Shown here in pieces: positions 1-9,526 of a DNA stretch of 64,000 nucleotides. Within the stretch, counting starts at the first letter, position 1. Each line of letters opens with the position of its first letter. The stretch spans positions 62,001-126,000 of the forward strand of contig JAGBXX010000015.1 in assembly GCA_017629035.1 (NCBI GenBank), given 5' to 3'. A program made the translations under genes and the position numbers. The DNA comes from Alistipes sp. (GTDB lineage Bacteria; Bacteroidota; Bacteroidia; Bacteroidales; Rikenellaceae). The notes beneath the pieces were generated by a model. It was not told where the DNA came from and did not search any database. It saw nothing but the letters and a program-made list of their open reading frames with translations.

Positions 1-2625
1 GTCACGTATGGCCACAAGCACAGGGTCGTCGAGCTGGAACATCGAGAGCTGAATATTATCCTTGGTGGCTGCTGCCGACGCTGCAACACCGTGACGCTTG
101 CCACGCTGCTTGATACTACCCGAGGGGACAATCTCGCCCGAGCCATAGACCTTCTCCAGGTTTGCAAGGATAGCCTCGGCACGCTGCACAACCTCACGGG
201 GCATACCCGACATACGAGCCACATGGATACCAAACGAGTGCTCGGTACCACCACGCACAAGCTTACGCAGGAAGACGATAGTCTTCTCGATCTCCTTGAC
301 CGTAACGTGGTAGTTCTTCACACGTGGCAACATATTCTCAAGCTCGTTGAGCTCGTGGTAGTGCGTGGCAAAGAGGGTCTTTGCCGCACCATGAGAGTTG
401 TTGTGTAGATACTCCACCATGGCCCATGCTATCGAGATACCGTCGTAGGTACTTGTTCCTCGGCCAATCTCGTCGAGAAGAACGAGGCTGCGCTCTGAAA
501 TATTGTTAAGGATACTTGCCGACTCCAACATCTCGACCATGAACGTAGACTCGCCTTCAGAGAGGTTATCCGAAGCACCTACACGTGTAAATATCTTATC
601 TACAACACCAATATGCGCTGCTCGTGCTGGCACAAACGAGCCCATCTGGGCCATGAGCACTATGAGTGCTGTCTGGCGCAAGAGTGCCGACTTACCCGAC
701 ATATTAGGGCCTGTGATGATGATAATCTGCTGGTTATCGTTGTCGAGCTGCACATCATTGGGCACATACTCCTCGCCAATAGGCATAAGAGTCTCGATAA
801 CGGGATGACGACCATCCTTAATGTCGAGCACCGTGCTATCATCGACCACAGGGCGCACATAGCGGCGCTCACGAGCAATAGCTGCAAACGACTGCAAGCA
901 GTCCACACGAGCCACAATATGGGCATCACGCTGAAGCACGGCAAGATGCTGGCTGATGTACGATACAAGGGCGTTATATATCTCTGTCTCAATCTGAATG
1001 ATACGCTCCTCGGCACCCATAATCTTCTGCTCGTACTCCTTGAGCTCCTCGGTGATATATCGCTCAGCACCCGTAAGCGTCTGCTTGCGAATCCAGCTCT
1101 CAGGAACCTTATCCTTATGCGTATTGCGCACCTCGATATAGTAGCCAAAGACGTTATTATATGCCACCTTGAGCGAAGGGATACCCGTAGCCTCGCTCTC
1201 ACGCTGCTGCAACGAGAGGAGGTAGTCCTTGCCATGGAGGGCTATGCGGCGCAGGTCGTCGAGCTCGGCCGAGACACCTGTGGCAATAATACCACCCTTC
1301 TGTATCTGGTTGCTCTCAGGGTCAGGGAATATCTCTCTCTCAAGACGCTCACGCACCGAGCTGAGCGGGTCGATTTTTGACGCTATGGTGTGTAGTGGCT
1401 CGTAGTCGGTAGACTCCATGAGGGCACGCAAAATCTCGATTGCTGCAAGCGAGTGCTTGAGCTGCACGAGCTCTCTGGGTGTTACTCGCTGCGTAGCCAC
1501 ACGTGATGCTATACGCTCCAGGTCGCCGATGAGCGATATCTGCTCACGCATAGCCTCGGCAAGCTCCGAGTCGGTGAGAATTCTCTCAACGATATTCTGG
1601 CGGAGCTTAATCTTCTCAATATCCATAAGCGGCATAGCCACCCAGCGCTTGAGCTGTCTACCACCCATGGCAGTACGTGTGCGATCGAGAATGTCGACCA
1701 ACGAGCACTTCGAGAGCGCTCCATTCGAGGCAAAGAGCTCGAGGTTGCGAATTGTGAACTTGTCGATCCATACAAAATCCTCACGGTCAATGCGCTGGAT
1801 AGATGAGAGGTGGGCCGTCTGCTTATGTTCGGTAAACTCCAGGTAGTAGAGAATAGCTCCTGCGGCAGAGATACCCTCCGACATCGAGTCGATACCAAAA
1901 CCCTTGAGGTTCTGCACGCCGAGCTGCTTGCATAGCTTGTCACGGTTGACAGACTCCGAGAATACCCACTCATCGAGGCGATAGGTGTAGTGCTTCGAGC
2001 CGAAGACATCGGCAAAATGTTCCTCACGGCCACGCTGGTAGACAATCTCCTTGGGTTGGAAGTTGGATATAAGTTTATCGATATAGCTATCATTGCCCTC
2101 GGCAACATAGAACTCGCCTGTAGAGAGGTCAAGGAAGGCAACACCACTCTTTGTCTTGCCAAAGTATACCGACGCAAGGAAGGTATTCTCCTTGCCGGCA
2201 ATAAGGTTTTCGCCCATGACAACACCAGGTGTGACCATCTCAATAACACCACGCTTGACCAGTTTCTTGGTCATCTTGGGGTCCTCGAGCTGCTCGCAGA
2301 TGGCTACACGCTCACCGGCACGCACCAGTTTGGGCATATAGTTATCAAGGGCATGATATGGAAAACCCGCAAGCTCCACATACGACGCAGCGCCATTGGC
2401 ACGACGTGTAAGCGTGATGCCGAGAATGCTACTCGCTTTGATAGCATCCTCGCCAAAGGTCTCGTAGAAGTCACCCACACGGAACAGGAGTATTGCATCG
2501 GGGTGCACCGCCTTAATCTCGTAATACTGCTTCATCAGCGGCGTCTCGACATACCTCTTCTCGGCCTTTGTATCGGGGCTCTTAGGCTCCTTAGGCTCCA
2601 ATGTTTTCTTTGCTCTTGGGCTCAT
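1..2625 (-). CDS. mutS: DNA mismatch repair protein MutS (3' end outside window)
   Basis: MutS binds mismatches and loops and, with MutL, starts mismatch repair; it is a cytoplasmic ATPase. Translating the complement from ATG 2625 gives an uninterrupted frame of 875 codons that runs off the left edge. The N-terminal mismatch-binding domain carries the Phe-x-Glu type signature in GDFYETFGEDA, followed by connector, lever and clamp regions. The ATPase domain has Walker A GPNMSGKSALLRQ, then FMVEMLES and the Walker B stretch LLDEIGRGTSTYDG and FATHYHEL. The Ser in GPNMSGKS is, from memory, common in Bacteroidales MutS. A short lysine-rich N-terminus precedes the first domain. Nothing looks broken in the part visible. 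A complete promoter lies 22 bases upstream. Confidence 0.97.
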   Translation of the reverse strand, partial: MSPRAKKTLEPKEPKSPDTKAEKRYVETPLMKQYYEIKAVHPDAILLFRVGDFYETFGEDAIKASSILGITLTRRANGAASYVELAGFPYHALDNYMPKLVRAGERVAICEQLEDPKMTKKLVKRGVIEMVTPGVVMGENLIAGKENTFLASVYFGKTKSGVAFLDLSTGEFYVAEGNDSYIDKLISNFQPKEIVYQRGREEHFADVFGSKHYTYRLDEWVFSESVNRDKLCKQLGVQNLKGFGIDSMSEGISAAGAILYYLEFTEHKQTAHLSSIQRIDREDFVWIDKFTIRNLELFASNGALSKCSLVDILDRTRTAMGGRQLKRWVAMPLMDIEKIKLRQNIVERILTDSELAEAMREQISLIGDLERIASRVATQRVTPRELVQLKHSLAAIEILRALMESTDYEPLHTIASKIDPLSSVRERLEREIFPDPESNQIQKGGIIATGVSAELDDLRRIALHGKDYLLSLQQRESEATGIPSLKVAYNNVFGYYIEVRNTHKDKVPESWIRKQTLTGAERYITEELKEYEQKIMGAEERIIQIETEIYNALVSYISQHLAVLQRDAHIVARVDCLQSFAAIARERRYVRPVVDDSTVLDIKDGRHPVIETLMPIGEEYVPNDVQLDNDNQQIIIITGPNMSGKSALLRQTALIVLMAQMGSFVPARAAHIGVVDKIFTRVGASDNLSEGESTFMVEMLESASILNNISERSLVLLDEIGRGTSTYDGISIAWAMVEYLHNNSHGAAKTLFATHYHELNELENMLPRVKNYHVTVKEIEKTIVFLRKLVRGGTEHSFGIHVARMSGMPREVVQRAEAILANLEKVYGSGEIVPSGSIKQRGKRHGVAASAAATKDNIQLSMFQLDDPVLVAIRD

Positions 2626-2646
2626 ATCAAACAAATTAATATCCTA

Positions 2647-2676
2647 CAAAGGTAGGATAATTCTTCGAAATATCAA
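2647..2676 (-). promoter_or_regulatory. Bacteroidales-type promoter of mutS
   Basis: On the minus strand TTG (2676-2674) is followed after 19 bases by TACCTTTG (2654-2647), matching TTG-N19/21-TAnnTTTG. The -7 box sits inside the near-palindrome CCTACAAAGGTAGG (2643-2656). It precedes the mutS ATG by 21 bases. Confidence 0.7.
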
Positions 2677-2743
2677 AACTGAGGCTGCGAAAGAGCCATC
2701 ATATTGGAAATTTAGCTCGAAAAGCCTCGCCCCCAGCGCCCCG

Positions 2744-2782
2744 AAAAAATGATGTGGGGCCACCCTCACGGATAGCCCCACA
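2744..2782 (-). terminator. Rho-independent terminator after the GH84 gene
   Basis: Minus strand: perfect 8-bp stem TGTGGGGC/GCCCCACA (2782-2775 with 2760-2753), 14-base loop, then a run of six T (2749-2744). It lies 20 bases beyond the stop at 2802. Confidence 0.75.
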
Positions 2783-2801
2783 ACGCATATATAGTTTTCG
2801 A

Positions 2802-5297
2802 TTATTTGAAGACAACCTCGTAGACACCGCCCTCGTTCTGAATTGCGAGATAGGCTACACCCGCAGGGATATCGAGCTTAGTGTTTGGCTGCGTGAGCTC
2901 GATGCGCTTAACACTCTTGCGCTCGCCATCCAGAAGCTCAACATAAGCACCCTCAGAGAGCTTACCAAGGAGCAACTGTGCAGTAGTTGCACCCTCGGCA
3001 ACGGTAGCTACAACAGCCTCGTGAGCATCGACAAACGTGAATGGATTAGCATCCCAGCCATACTCCGACTCAGCCACAGGATTGATCTCAAACGAGCGGA
3101 TAGCGAGCCAGTTACGCTTCTTAGACTCGAGCTTACGAATACCAACATAACGAGCCACGACAGGCTCACCACGCCACTCAATATCGTAGACACCCTGCAT
3201 TGGCTCAGCCATAGCAACCCACTCCTTGCCATCAACCGAGTACTCCAAAACTACATGGTCAAAATAGTCCACATCGTCAACCGAGTTACGACCCTGGATA
3301 ACACGTACCTCACGCACCTTGCGTGCCACGCCGAGGTCTACGCCAACAAAGTCGTCGGTACGCTGACCCTCGCCCGAGTGGTAGTAAGTCTCAAGATCGT
3401 TGTCGAACATATACTTAGCCTGTGGAGCGCCGAGCGAACGGTATGTTCCGCAAGCGGCAAGAACCGATGATTTCTCGCCAGTGAGTGCCTCGTAGTATGC
3501 AGCGGCCATGCCGTCCATCATACGCTCGTAGAATGGCTTAAGCTTCATAGTACCTGAGCGATGAGCATCGTACATCTCAACCTCGGCCTCGGTCATAAGG
3601 TTATCGACATAAGCTGCCCAGAATGCCTCGTAGTTGCCCTGACGGAACAACTCATAGGCCTCGATAGCCTTGCGGCAGCGTGAGCCAAGCTTGGCAAACT
3701 CCACCAACCATGGGCGAAGCTCCTCGAGAAGGGCCTTATTCTTCATCGCCTCCATCTGCTCGGGCACAGCCTCGATACGCTTGAGCTCCTCGAGCAACTT
3801 GGCAGCAAGCACCTCGTCGTACTCCTCAAAGTCGAAGGTCTCGGTCTCCCACGACTCATAGCGGCGGTAGCCAGTCTCGGTGTCGCACGAGTGGATAGCA
3901 AAGAGTCGGTATGCCTCCTTGACCTCAGGTGCGATAAACTCAATAGCACGCTCCCAGCTATCTATGGCGTTGTAAGCCTCAACATTCCATGCGTAGTCAC
4001 CAACGCTATAGAGGGCAAGTTTTGAAGCCTCGGCATGCTCCATAGGGTTGCTCAAGATACCACGGGTCTTGGTCTCGTCCATGGTGTTTGCAAGACCATA
4101 TACAGGGCCCTGCATGATGATATGGCGAGCATAGTCCGTAACGGGGAAGTTCCACCAGAAGAGCGCTGGGCGCTGAATGCGTGACGATATCCACTCCATG
4201 GTGCGCTCCGTAAGGTCGCTACATACAGCATCGCCAGTCCAGAATACGTCGCACTCAGGATTTAGCTCGTTACCATATATAATAAGGCTACCACGCTCCG
4301 TAGGGTTAGCCCAGAGGCGTGTGTACTCCGTAGGACATACGATCAATGGCTCAACATCGCCCTTAGCCTTCACAAAATCCTCCGTAAGGATATTCATCAG
4401 CTCGGTCTGGTAGTATGGGTTAGTACCCGCACCCTCGATATCATCAAAGTGAACAGCAAAGGCACGTACGCCAAGCTGATACATAGCATCAAACTTACGG
4501 ATAAGGTTCTGAATATCAGACTCCTCCCACTTAATATCCTTACCTGGATGCACCGCCCATACAAAGTGTACACGGTTGCGCTTGCAGGCCTCAACGAGCT
4601 CACGAATCTCCTCGGCCTCATCCTCGGGATATGCCTCACGCCAGTATGGAGAGCTATGGTATGGGTCATCCTTAGGGCCATAGACATAGTAGTTCATCTT
4701 AAAGCGGCCGTAGAAGTCGATAAGCGACAAGCGTGCCTCGTGTGACCATGGCTCGCCGTAGAAGCCCTCAACAACGCCACGATACTTCAAATCGGGCCAG
4801 TCACGGATAACGAGCGAAGGGATAGTACCATTCTGCGCTACTGGGCTCTCAACAATCTGGCGCAGAGTCTGGATAGCGTAGAATGCACCAAGCTCATCAA
4901 TGGCCTCGATGGCGATACCACTCGAGTGGTCTACCTTGAGGGTATAAGCACCCGACTTATTGGGCACACCACTATCCTTGGCAAAACTATCGACATAATT
5001 TATTGTGAGCTTAAGGCCACAGCCACGTACTTTGATAAAGTCAATCTCCTTCTTAAACTTTTTAGCCTCGCCCTTGAGTGCCACGCCCTTTGAGATATCG
5101 GCAGGCAGACCTCGCATCTGATAGAGGGCCTGAGGTGTTGGGTTGATTACAAGACCTGCGTGGTCAACACGATGACCGAGCAACGAGCCCAAGTCCTGAG
5201 ACTCACCACGTTGTGACGACAAGTCCTGAGCATTTGCAGCGAGCGCAGTGCACAGCGACACCACGACCGTAAGGATAGTTTTAAGCGTTCTATTCAT
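2802..5297 (-). CDS. Secreted GH84 beta-N-acetylglucosaminidase (O-GlcNAcase/hyaluronidase type)
   Basis: Family GH84 removes terminal beta-linked GlcNAc from glycans or O-GlcNAc proteins by substrate-assisted catalysis. The 831-residue product has a signal peptide (about residues 1-23, ending ANA), a GH20b-like N-terminal domain (about 30-160), and the catalytic barrel from about 165: GVVEGFYGEPWSHEARL, YGPKDDPYHS, and the paired catalytic aspartates D285-D286 in AVHFDDIEGAG. The match to the Bacteroides thetaiotaomicron GH84 enzyme, recalled from memory, is close across this block. A helical region follows, then a C-terminal discoidin/CBM32-like domain (about 620-740: YYHSGEGQRTDDFVGVDLG) and a small final beta domain. 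No SusC/SusD pair is nearby, so it is not part of a visible polysaccharide utilisation locus. Export to periplasm or cell surface is inferred from the signal peptide. Confidence 0.93.
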   Translation of the reverse strand: MNRTLKTILTVVVSLCTALAANAQDLSSQRGESQDLGSLLGHRVDHAGLVINPTPQALYQMRGLPADISKGVALKGEAKKFKKEIDFIKVRGCGLKLTINYVDSFAKDSGVPNKSGAYTLKVDHSSGIAIEAIDELGAFYAIQTLRQIVESPVAQNGTIPSLVIRDWPDLKYRGVVEGFYGEPWSHEARLSLIDFYGRFKMNYYVYGPKDDPYHSSPYWREAYPEDEAEEIRELVEACKRNRVHFVWAVHPGKDIKWEESDIQNLIRKFDAMYQLGVRAFAVHFDDIEGAGTNPYYQTELMNILTEDFVKAKGDVEPLIVCPTEYTRLWANPTERGSLIIYGNELNPECDVFWTGDAVCSDLTERTMEWISSRIQRPALFWWNFPVTDYARHIIMQGPVYGLANTMDETKTRGILSNPMEHAEASKLALYSVGDYAWNVEAYNAIDSWERAIEFIAPEVKEAYRLFAIHSCDTETGYRRYESWETETFDFEEYDEVLAAKLLEELKRIEAVPEQMEAMKNKALLEELRPWLVEFAKLGSRCRKAIEAYELFRQGNYEAFWAAYVDNLMTEAEVEMYDAHRSGTMKLKPFYERMMDGMAAAYYEALTGEKSSVLAACGTYRSLGAPQAKYMFDNDLETYYHSGEGQRTDDFVGVDLGVARKVREVRVIQGRNSVDDVDYFDHVVLEYSVDGKEWVAMAEPMQGVYDIEWRGEPVVARYVGIRKLESKKRNWLAIRSFEINPVAESEYGWDANPFTFVDAHEAVVATVAEGATTAQLLLGKLSEGAYVELLDGERKSVKRIELTQPNTKLDIPAGVAYLAIQNEGGVYEVVFK

Positions 5298-5330
5298 AAT
5301 TCAAATGGTTTCTCTAATAATTACTCCCGA

Positions 5331-5338
5331 CAAAGATA
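5331..5338 (-). promoter_or_regulatory. Possible -7 box of the GH84 gene
   Basis: TATCTTTG on the minus strand, 33 bases before the GH84 ATG. No clear TTG lies at the right distance upstream, so support is partial. Confidence 0.4.
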
Positions 5339-5378
5339 GGAAAAATATAGTAAAAAGCTGCCATATTGACCTCATTTA

Positions 5379-6764
5379 CTACAGCAGACTCTTAATCCAC
5401 CTAAACCATCTATAGGGCATATACCTAAATGGCAAGTCTATGCGTGACGAGGTCTTGAGCACCGAACGGCGATGCGAGAAGGCATACAACGAGTCGCGGC
5501 CGTGGTAGCGACCCATACCCGAGTTACCCACGCCACCAAAGGGAAGATATTCGTTGGCAATATGCATGATGACATCGTTGACACAAGCACCACCCGACGA
5601 CGTGTGGCTAATCACACGCTCAGCATCACGCTCCTCAGCAAAGACATAGAGTGCCAACGGCTTCTCTCGGCTATTTACAAACTCTATAGCCTGGTCTATG
5701 CTCTCGATATCTATCATCGGCAGCACAGGGCCAAATATCTCCTCACGCATCACAGCACTTTCGACCGATACATTATCCAGCAGCGTAGGCTCGATAAAAC
5801 GCTCCATGGCCTCTACCCTGCCACCAAACCTTATATCACCATCAGCGAGGTAGCCACTAACACGTTGAAATGCTGCGTCGGAGACCATGCGTACATAGTG
5901 CTTGCTTAGTGCCACATCCTCTCCATGAAGCTCACGCACAGCCTCGGCAAACTTATCGACGAAATACTCCTTAACATCACGATGAATGAGCAGATAGTCG
6001 GGAGCGATACATGTCTGACCAGCATTGAGGGTCTTGCCCCAGGCTATACGCTTTGCGGCAAGCTCAATATTGGCTCTCTTGTCGACAATCACAGGGCTCT
6101 TGCCACCAAGCTCGAGAATTACAGGCGTGAGATTTTCGGCTGCCGAGCGCATGACAACACGGCCAAGTGCGGGCGAGCCAGTGAAGAAGATAACATCGTA
6201 GCGCTCCTTGAGCAGCGCCGCATTTACCTCTCTATTACCCTCGACCACGGCCACATAGCTCTCATCAAAACACTCTTTTATTAACTCCGCCAACGCCTTT
6301 GACACATTAGGGACATAGGGCGAGGGCTTCAGTACAGCCGTACAGCCTGCAGCGATAGCGCCCACAAGAGGATTTAGGAGCAGCTGCACGGGATAGTTCC
6401 ACGGAGCGATGATAAGAGCCACGCCAAGAGGCTCGGTGATAACGGCACTCTTAGAGGGGAAGAGCTTGAGCGGCGTCTTCTTCTTTGAGGGTGCAGCCCA
6501 GCGTGGCAGGTTCTTCAAGAAGTTGTCTATCTCGCCTAGCACGATGCTTATCTCCGTAAGGTATGCCTCCTCGTAGCTCTTGTGCAGGTCGCGGTACAAC
6601 GCTACGACAAGCTCATGCTCATGCTCAACTATCGCCTTGCGCAGACGACGCAACATATCTAAACGATACTCCAGCGACAATGTTTTGTACGTAGCAAAGT
6701 AGCGTCGTTGTTGTGCCACAATATCGGGAATACGCTCCACGGGAGTATTTACAACTGACAACAT
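5379..6764 (-). CDS. Aldehyde dehydrogenase (ALDH3-like)
   Basis: NAD(P)-dependent oxidation of an aldehyde to the acid; the substrate cannot be read from sequence. The 461 residues show the family blocks in order: cofactor-binding IIAPWNYPVQLL near 118-130, FFTGSP near 193, general base E218 in ELGGKSP, catalytic C252 in NAGQTCIAPDY, EIFGPVLP near 345, and PFGGVGNSGMG near 415. Length and the basic, aromatic C-terminus (PFRYMPYRWFRWIKSLL) resemble the class 3 fatty/aromatic aldehyde dehydrogenases, whose tail may rest on a membrane; that is inference. It lies 139 bases after deoD on the same strand, with a hairpin between them, so it may be transcribed alone. Confidence 0.92.
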   Translation of the reverse strand: MLSVVNTPVERIPDIVAQQRRYFATYKTLSLEYRLDMLRRLRKAIVEHEHELVVALYRDLHKSYEEAYLTEISIVLGEIDNFLKNLPRWAAPSKKKTPLKLFPSKSAVITEPLGVALIIAPWNYPVQLLLNPLVGAIAAGCTAVLKPSPYVPNVSKALAELIKECFDESYVAVVEGNREVNAALLKERYDVIFFTGSPALGRVVMRSAAENLTPVILELGGKSPVIVDKRANIELAAKRIAWGKTLNAGQTCIAPDYLLIHRDVKEYFVDKFAEAVRELHGEDVALSKHYVRMVSDAAFQRVSGYLADGDIRFGGRVEAMERFIEPTLLDNVSVESAVMREEIFGPVLPMIDIESIDQAIEFVNSREKPLALYVFAEERDAERVISHTSSGGACVNDVIMHIANEYLPFGGVGNSGMGRYHGRDSLYAFSHRRSVLKTSSRIDLPFRYMPYRWFRWIKSLL

Positions 6765-6795
6765 AGGCTAATTATCAATGGGTTAGATAAGTTAA

Positions 6796-6832
6796 AATGG
6801 GTTAAAATGCTCTTAAAGCATAGAAACCCATT
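6796..6832 (-). terminator. Nested hairpin between deoD and the aldehyde dehydrogenase gene
   Basis: Outer stem AATGGGTT/AACCCATT (6796-6803 with 6825-6832) encloses ATGCT/AGCAT (6807-6811 with 6817-6821). The following T-tract is short, so it could end deoD transcription or act as an RNA-processing structure. Confidence 0.45.
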
Positions 6833-6903
6833 AAAACTCATAGATAGTTTTTAACTCATACAAGGGCCGGCATAACGACCAAGAGCGCCACTATCACATC
6901 AAA

Positions 6904-7617
6904 TTAGATGATGTCGAACGCGATCTTCATCATGTTGGTAAACGATGTCTGACGCTCCTCGGCCGAGCAGGCTGTGCCATGAACCAGAGAGTCAGAGATT
7001 GTGCAGATGCAGAGTGCACTCTTGCCCGCACGTGCAGCATTCATATAGAGGGCCGTTGCCTCCATCTCGACAGCCAGCACACCCATCTTCTGCCACTGCT
7101 TCCAACTCTCGGCGTCGTCGCCATAGAAGACATCGCTGGCAAGAATATTACCCACCTTGTATGGGATGTTGAGCTCCTCAGCCTTGTTTGCCGCAGCACG
7201 CAGAAGCTCGAAATCTGCAATAGGGGCAAAGGTACCTGGGAGGTTGAACTGCGAGCCGTAGTTAGAGTCGGTGCACGAGCCCATGCCAAATACTACGTCG
7301 CCGAGCTTGAGGTCGGGGTGATAGGCACCTGCCGAGCCACAACGTATGATGCGCTTCACGTCGTAGAAGTTAAATAGCTCGTAGGTGTAGATACCGATTG
7401 AGGGTATACCCATGCCGTGGCCCTGAACAGATACTCGCTTACCCTTGTAAGTACCTGTATATCCGAGCATGCCACGCACACTATTGTACTGCACGGGATT
7501 CTCCAAGAAGTTCTCGGCCATAAACTTAGCGCGCAGAGGGTCGCCCGCCATGATTACTCTATCGGCTACCTCGCCATACTGTGCTCCAATGTGAGGAGTA
7601 GGAACTTTACCTGCCAT
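6904..7617 (-). CDS. deoD: Purine-nucleoside phosphorylase, DeoD type
   Basis: Phosphorolysis of purine (deoxy)ribonucleosides to base and (deoxy)ribose-1-phosphate, in purine salvage. The 237 residues are full length for the hexameric bacterial DeoD family. Visible blocks are the N-terminal [24 protein letters not shown], phosphate-binding [29 protein letters not shown] near residue 180 and the catalytic aspartate region [10 protein letters not shown] near 205. The ATG at 7617 is preceded by an AT-rich leader and a good promoter 44 bases upstream. It stands alone, without other deoxyribonucleoside genes beside it. Confidence 0.96.
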   Translation of the reverse strand: MAGKVPTPHIGAQYGEVADRVIMAGDPLRAKFMAENFLENPVQYNSVRGMLGYTGTYKGKRVSVQGHGMGIPSIGIYTYELFNFYDVKRIIRCGSAGAYHPDLKLGDVVFGMGSCTDSNYGSQFNLPGTFAPIADFELLRAAANKAEELNIPYKVGNILASDVFYGDDAESWKQWQKMGVLAVEMEATALYMNAARAGKSALCICTISDSLVHGTACSAEERQTSFTNMMKIAFDII

Positions 7618-7660
7618 AATTCTATACTTTTTTTTATTTGATTCTTATATCATATCCATA

Positions 7661-7691
7661 CAAAGTTAAAACTATATTTTAGTTTTAACAA
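7661..7691 (-). promoter_or_regulatory. Promoter of deoD
   Basis: Minus strand TTG (7691-7689), 20-base spacer, TAACTTTG (7668-7661). Full match to the Bacteroidales sigma consensus. Confidence 0.7.
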
Positions 7692-7774
7692 AATTCAGAG
7701 CAAATATTTTGCAAAAACGAAACTTTTATATCGATAAGACTCTATGAATGATTGTTTTCGTATTTATGCTCGGG

Positions 7775-9286
7775 TTATCTCAATGCATTAAGTTTTATTA
7801 ACATATCTTTAGACCAATCAATCTCCTGCTCAACGAACAACATTGTCAAACTATTCATTGTATCTACTTCCGAAAGCATTGACAAATAGTCTGTTAACTT
7901 CGCTATGGCCGCATCCATTTGACCACCCCTTAATATTGCAAGTATTTCGGTCTTGTAAATATCAAGATTTGTTGAATCCAGATGTTTAGCAATTTCTAAT
8001 AGAGATAAGATTTCATTAATAGCAGCTTGAGAATTTTCTAAAGCAAGCAGACACTTAGCCTTCAAAACATAGTCCTTATCAGTAGCTACACCATTTTTGA
8101 TATTCTGTTCAATTATAGATAAACTCTGCACAAATCTTCCTTGACCATATCTCAACATCGCTGCATTTGACACCGCAAACGACACTATTTGCTCAAACTT
8201 AACATCTCTATCCAAGTTAGGCACACCGAGCCTGCTAATGCGGCTATTTATACTTGGATGAGTTTCGGAACTAATATACATAGAGGCGCCTTTGTAGACA
8301 TCAAAATCTTGCTCAATTCTACTTAACACCGTAGCCATAGCCTCTTGTTTGTAACCCAAAATACTCAAGATTTCAAAAGCAACTCGATCGGCCTGATACT
8401 CCTGCTCATGGTTGTATTCCATTCCTAAATCTTCGCATACAGAAGCAACTGCAGCAGACGACATCATAGCCACCGCACTCGTAGCCAATCCTGGCATATA
8501 ATTGTTACCATTTGCAGCAGCAACACCCTCTACAACAGCTGTAGCCAGAGTTGCAATACCGGCAAATATCTCTGATCGTCTGCGATTCTTTTCGATCTCA
8601 TTAATATTTCGCACATGATGATCGAGTACATAGTGTGCTATTTCGTGGCTTAATACTGCAACCAACTCATCCTCACTATGTATCGTCGAAAACAAACCAC
8701 TATTTATCACTAAAGTTCCGTTTGGATAACAACTTGCACTAGGCGATGGATCCTGAATTATTACAACATTAACGTTTGTCGTACGAGCATCAAAAAGATA
8801 TTTGGGCGCAATTTTAGCAACTAAACTATACACATAACTTTGGAGATAAGGGTCATTTAGCTCCATTCCATTATCCCTAATCCAAGTAACAAATTGCAGA
8901 GCTTCACTTTCCAGTTGACTTCTCAGTTCATACTGATACGGATCAGTATACAATTTTGCAGCATTTAGGTATCCAGGAATAACCTCCTTAATTATTAATC
9001 GATCCCAATAACCTTGGATATCATCTACATAAAAAACAAGCGGCAACTGTTTATTATTAACCGATTCCAGGGTCAAAGTTCCGTATTCAGCAGTATGAAT
9101 TTTCCATACAAGAGTTGAGTAAATAGGGTCGAGTCTATATGATATACCACTTATGGATAGCATTGTATTCTCAGGAATACCAGCAACCTTCTTAGTCGTT
9201 TTGGCAGTCATATAAACACCAGAATCCTGCGCAAACAAATTTAACGACATCAACAGAAGGACATATAGTGTAAAGATTTTTCTCAT
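7775..9286 (-). CDS. Secreted M48-family metalloprotease with TPR-like C-terminus (BepA-like)
   Basis: Zinc-dependent endopeptidase of family M48. Start placed at ATG 9286 because the product then begins with a signal peptide (RKIFTLYVLLLMSLNLFAQ); the frame opens ten codons earlier but those residues do not fit. The 503-residue product has about 130 N-terminal residues of unknown fold, the active site HEIAH (214-218) and a downstream EYQADRVAFEIL that supplies the third zinc ligand. From about 330 onward it is helical with TPR-like pairs, the architecture of periplasmic BepA/YfgC, which works on outer-membrane protein assembly. That role is inference. Codon use is markedly AT-rich (TTA, ATA, AAA) against both neighbours, and the flanks are AT-rich too, which suggests later acquisition. 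Confidence 0.88.
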   Translation of the reverse strand: MRKIFTLYVLLLMSLNLFAQDSGVYMTAKTTKKVAGIPENTMLSISGISYRLDPIYSTLVWKIHTAEYGTLTLESVNNKQLPLVFYVDDIQGYWDRLIIKEVIPGYLNAAKLYTDPYQYELRSQLESEALQFVTWIRDNGMELNDPYLQSYVYSLVAKIAPKYLFDARTTNVNVVIIQDPSPSASCYPNGTLVINSGLFSTIHSEDELVAVLSHEIAHYVLDHHVRNINEIEKNRRRSEIFAGIATLATAVVEGVAAANGNNYMPGLATSAVAMMSSAAVASVCEDLGMEYNHEQEYQADRVAFEILSILGYKQEAMATVLSRIEQDFDVYKGASMYISSETHPSINSRISRLGVPNLDRDVKFEQIVSFAVSNAAMLRYGQGRFVQSLSIIEQNIKNGVATDKDYVLKAKCLLALENSQAAINEILSLLEIAKHLDSTNLDIYKTEILAILRGGQMDAAIAKLTDYLSMLSEVDTMNSLTMLFVEQEIDWSKDMLIKLNALR

Positions 9287-9494
9287 ACTAAATATGATAT
9301 AAACATTATGTTGCAAAAATAATATTCTAAATAGCTACGTAAAATTAATACTTTTATTCGACTTTATCAAAAGTTCGCAGAAAATTTTATCATCCACAAC
9401 AATATCAAACAAATATTCAACACAATAACATTGCTGAATAAATACAAATCTTTGGGATGCCAAAGCCAAAAGCGATTTTTCTCACAAAAATAGT

Positions 9495-9502
9495 TATCTT
9501 TG
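9495..9502 (+). promoter_or_regulatory. Possible -7 box of the SDR gene
   Basis: TATCTTTG ends 24 bases before the ATG at 9527. A proper TTG at -33 was not found; only T-rich sequence is there. Confidence 0.4.
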
Positions 9503-9526
9503 TAATCGGTAAAGAGTGTAAACATT

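Noticed and set aside
613..1380. 255-codon open frame on the plus strand opposite mutS
   Set aside because: Shadow of mutS: the opposite frame stays open because of strong third-position codon bias; the translation has no recognisable domain.
2805..5297. Polysaccharide utilisation locus around GH84 and GH29
   Set aside because: No SusC/SusD-type genes or regulator nearby; the two enzymes are 31 kb apart.
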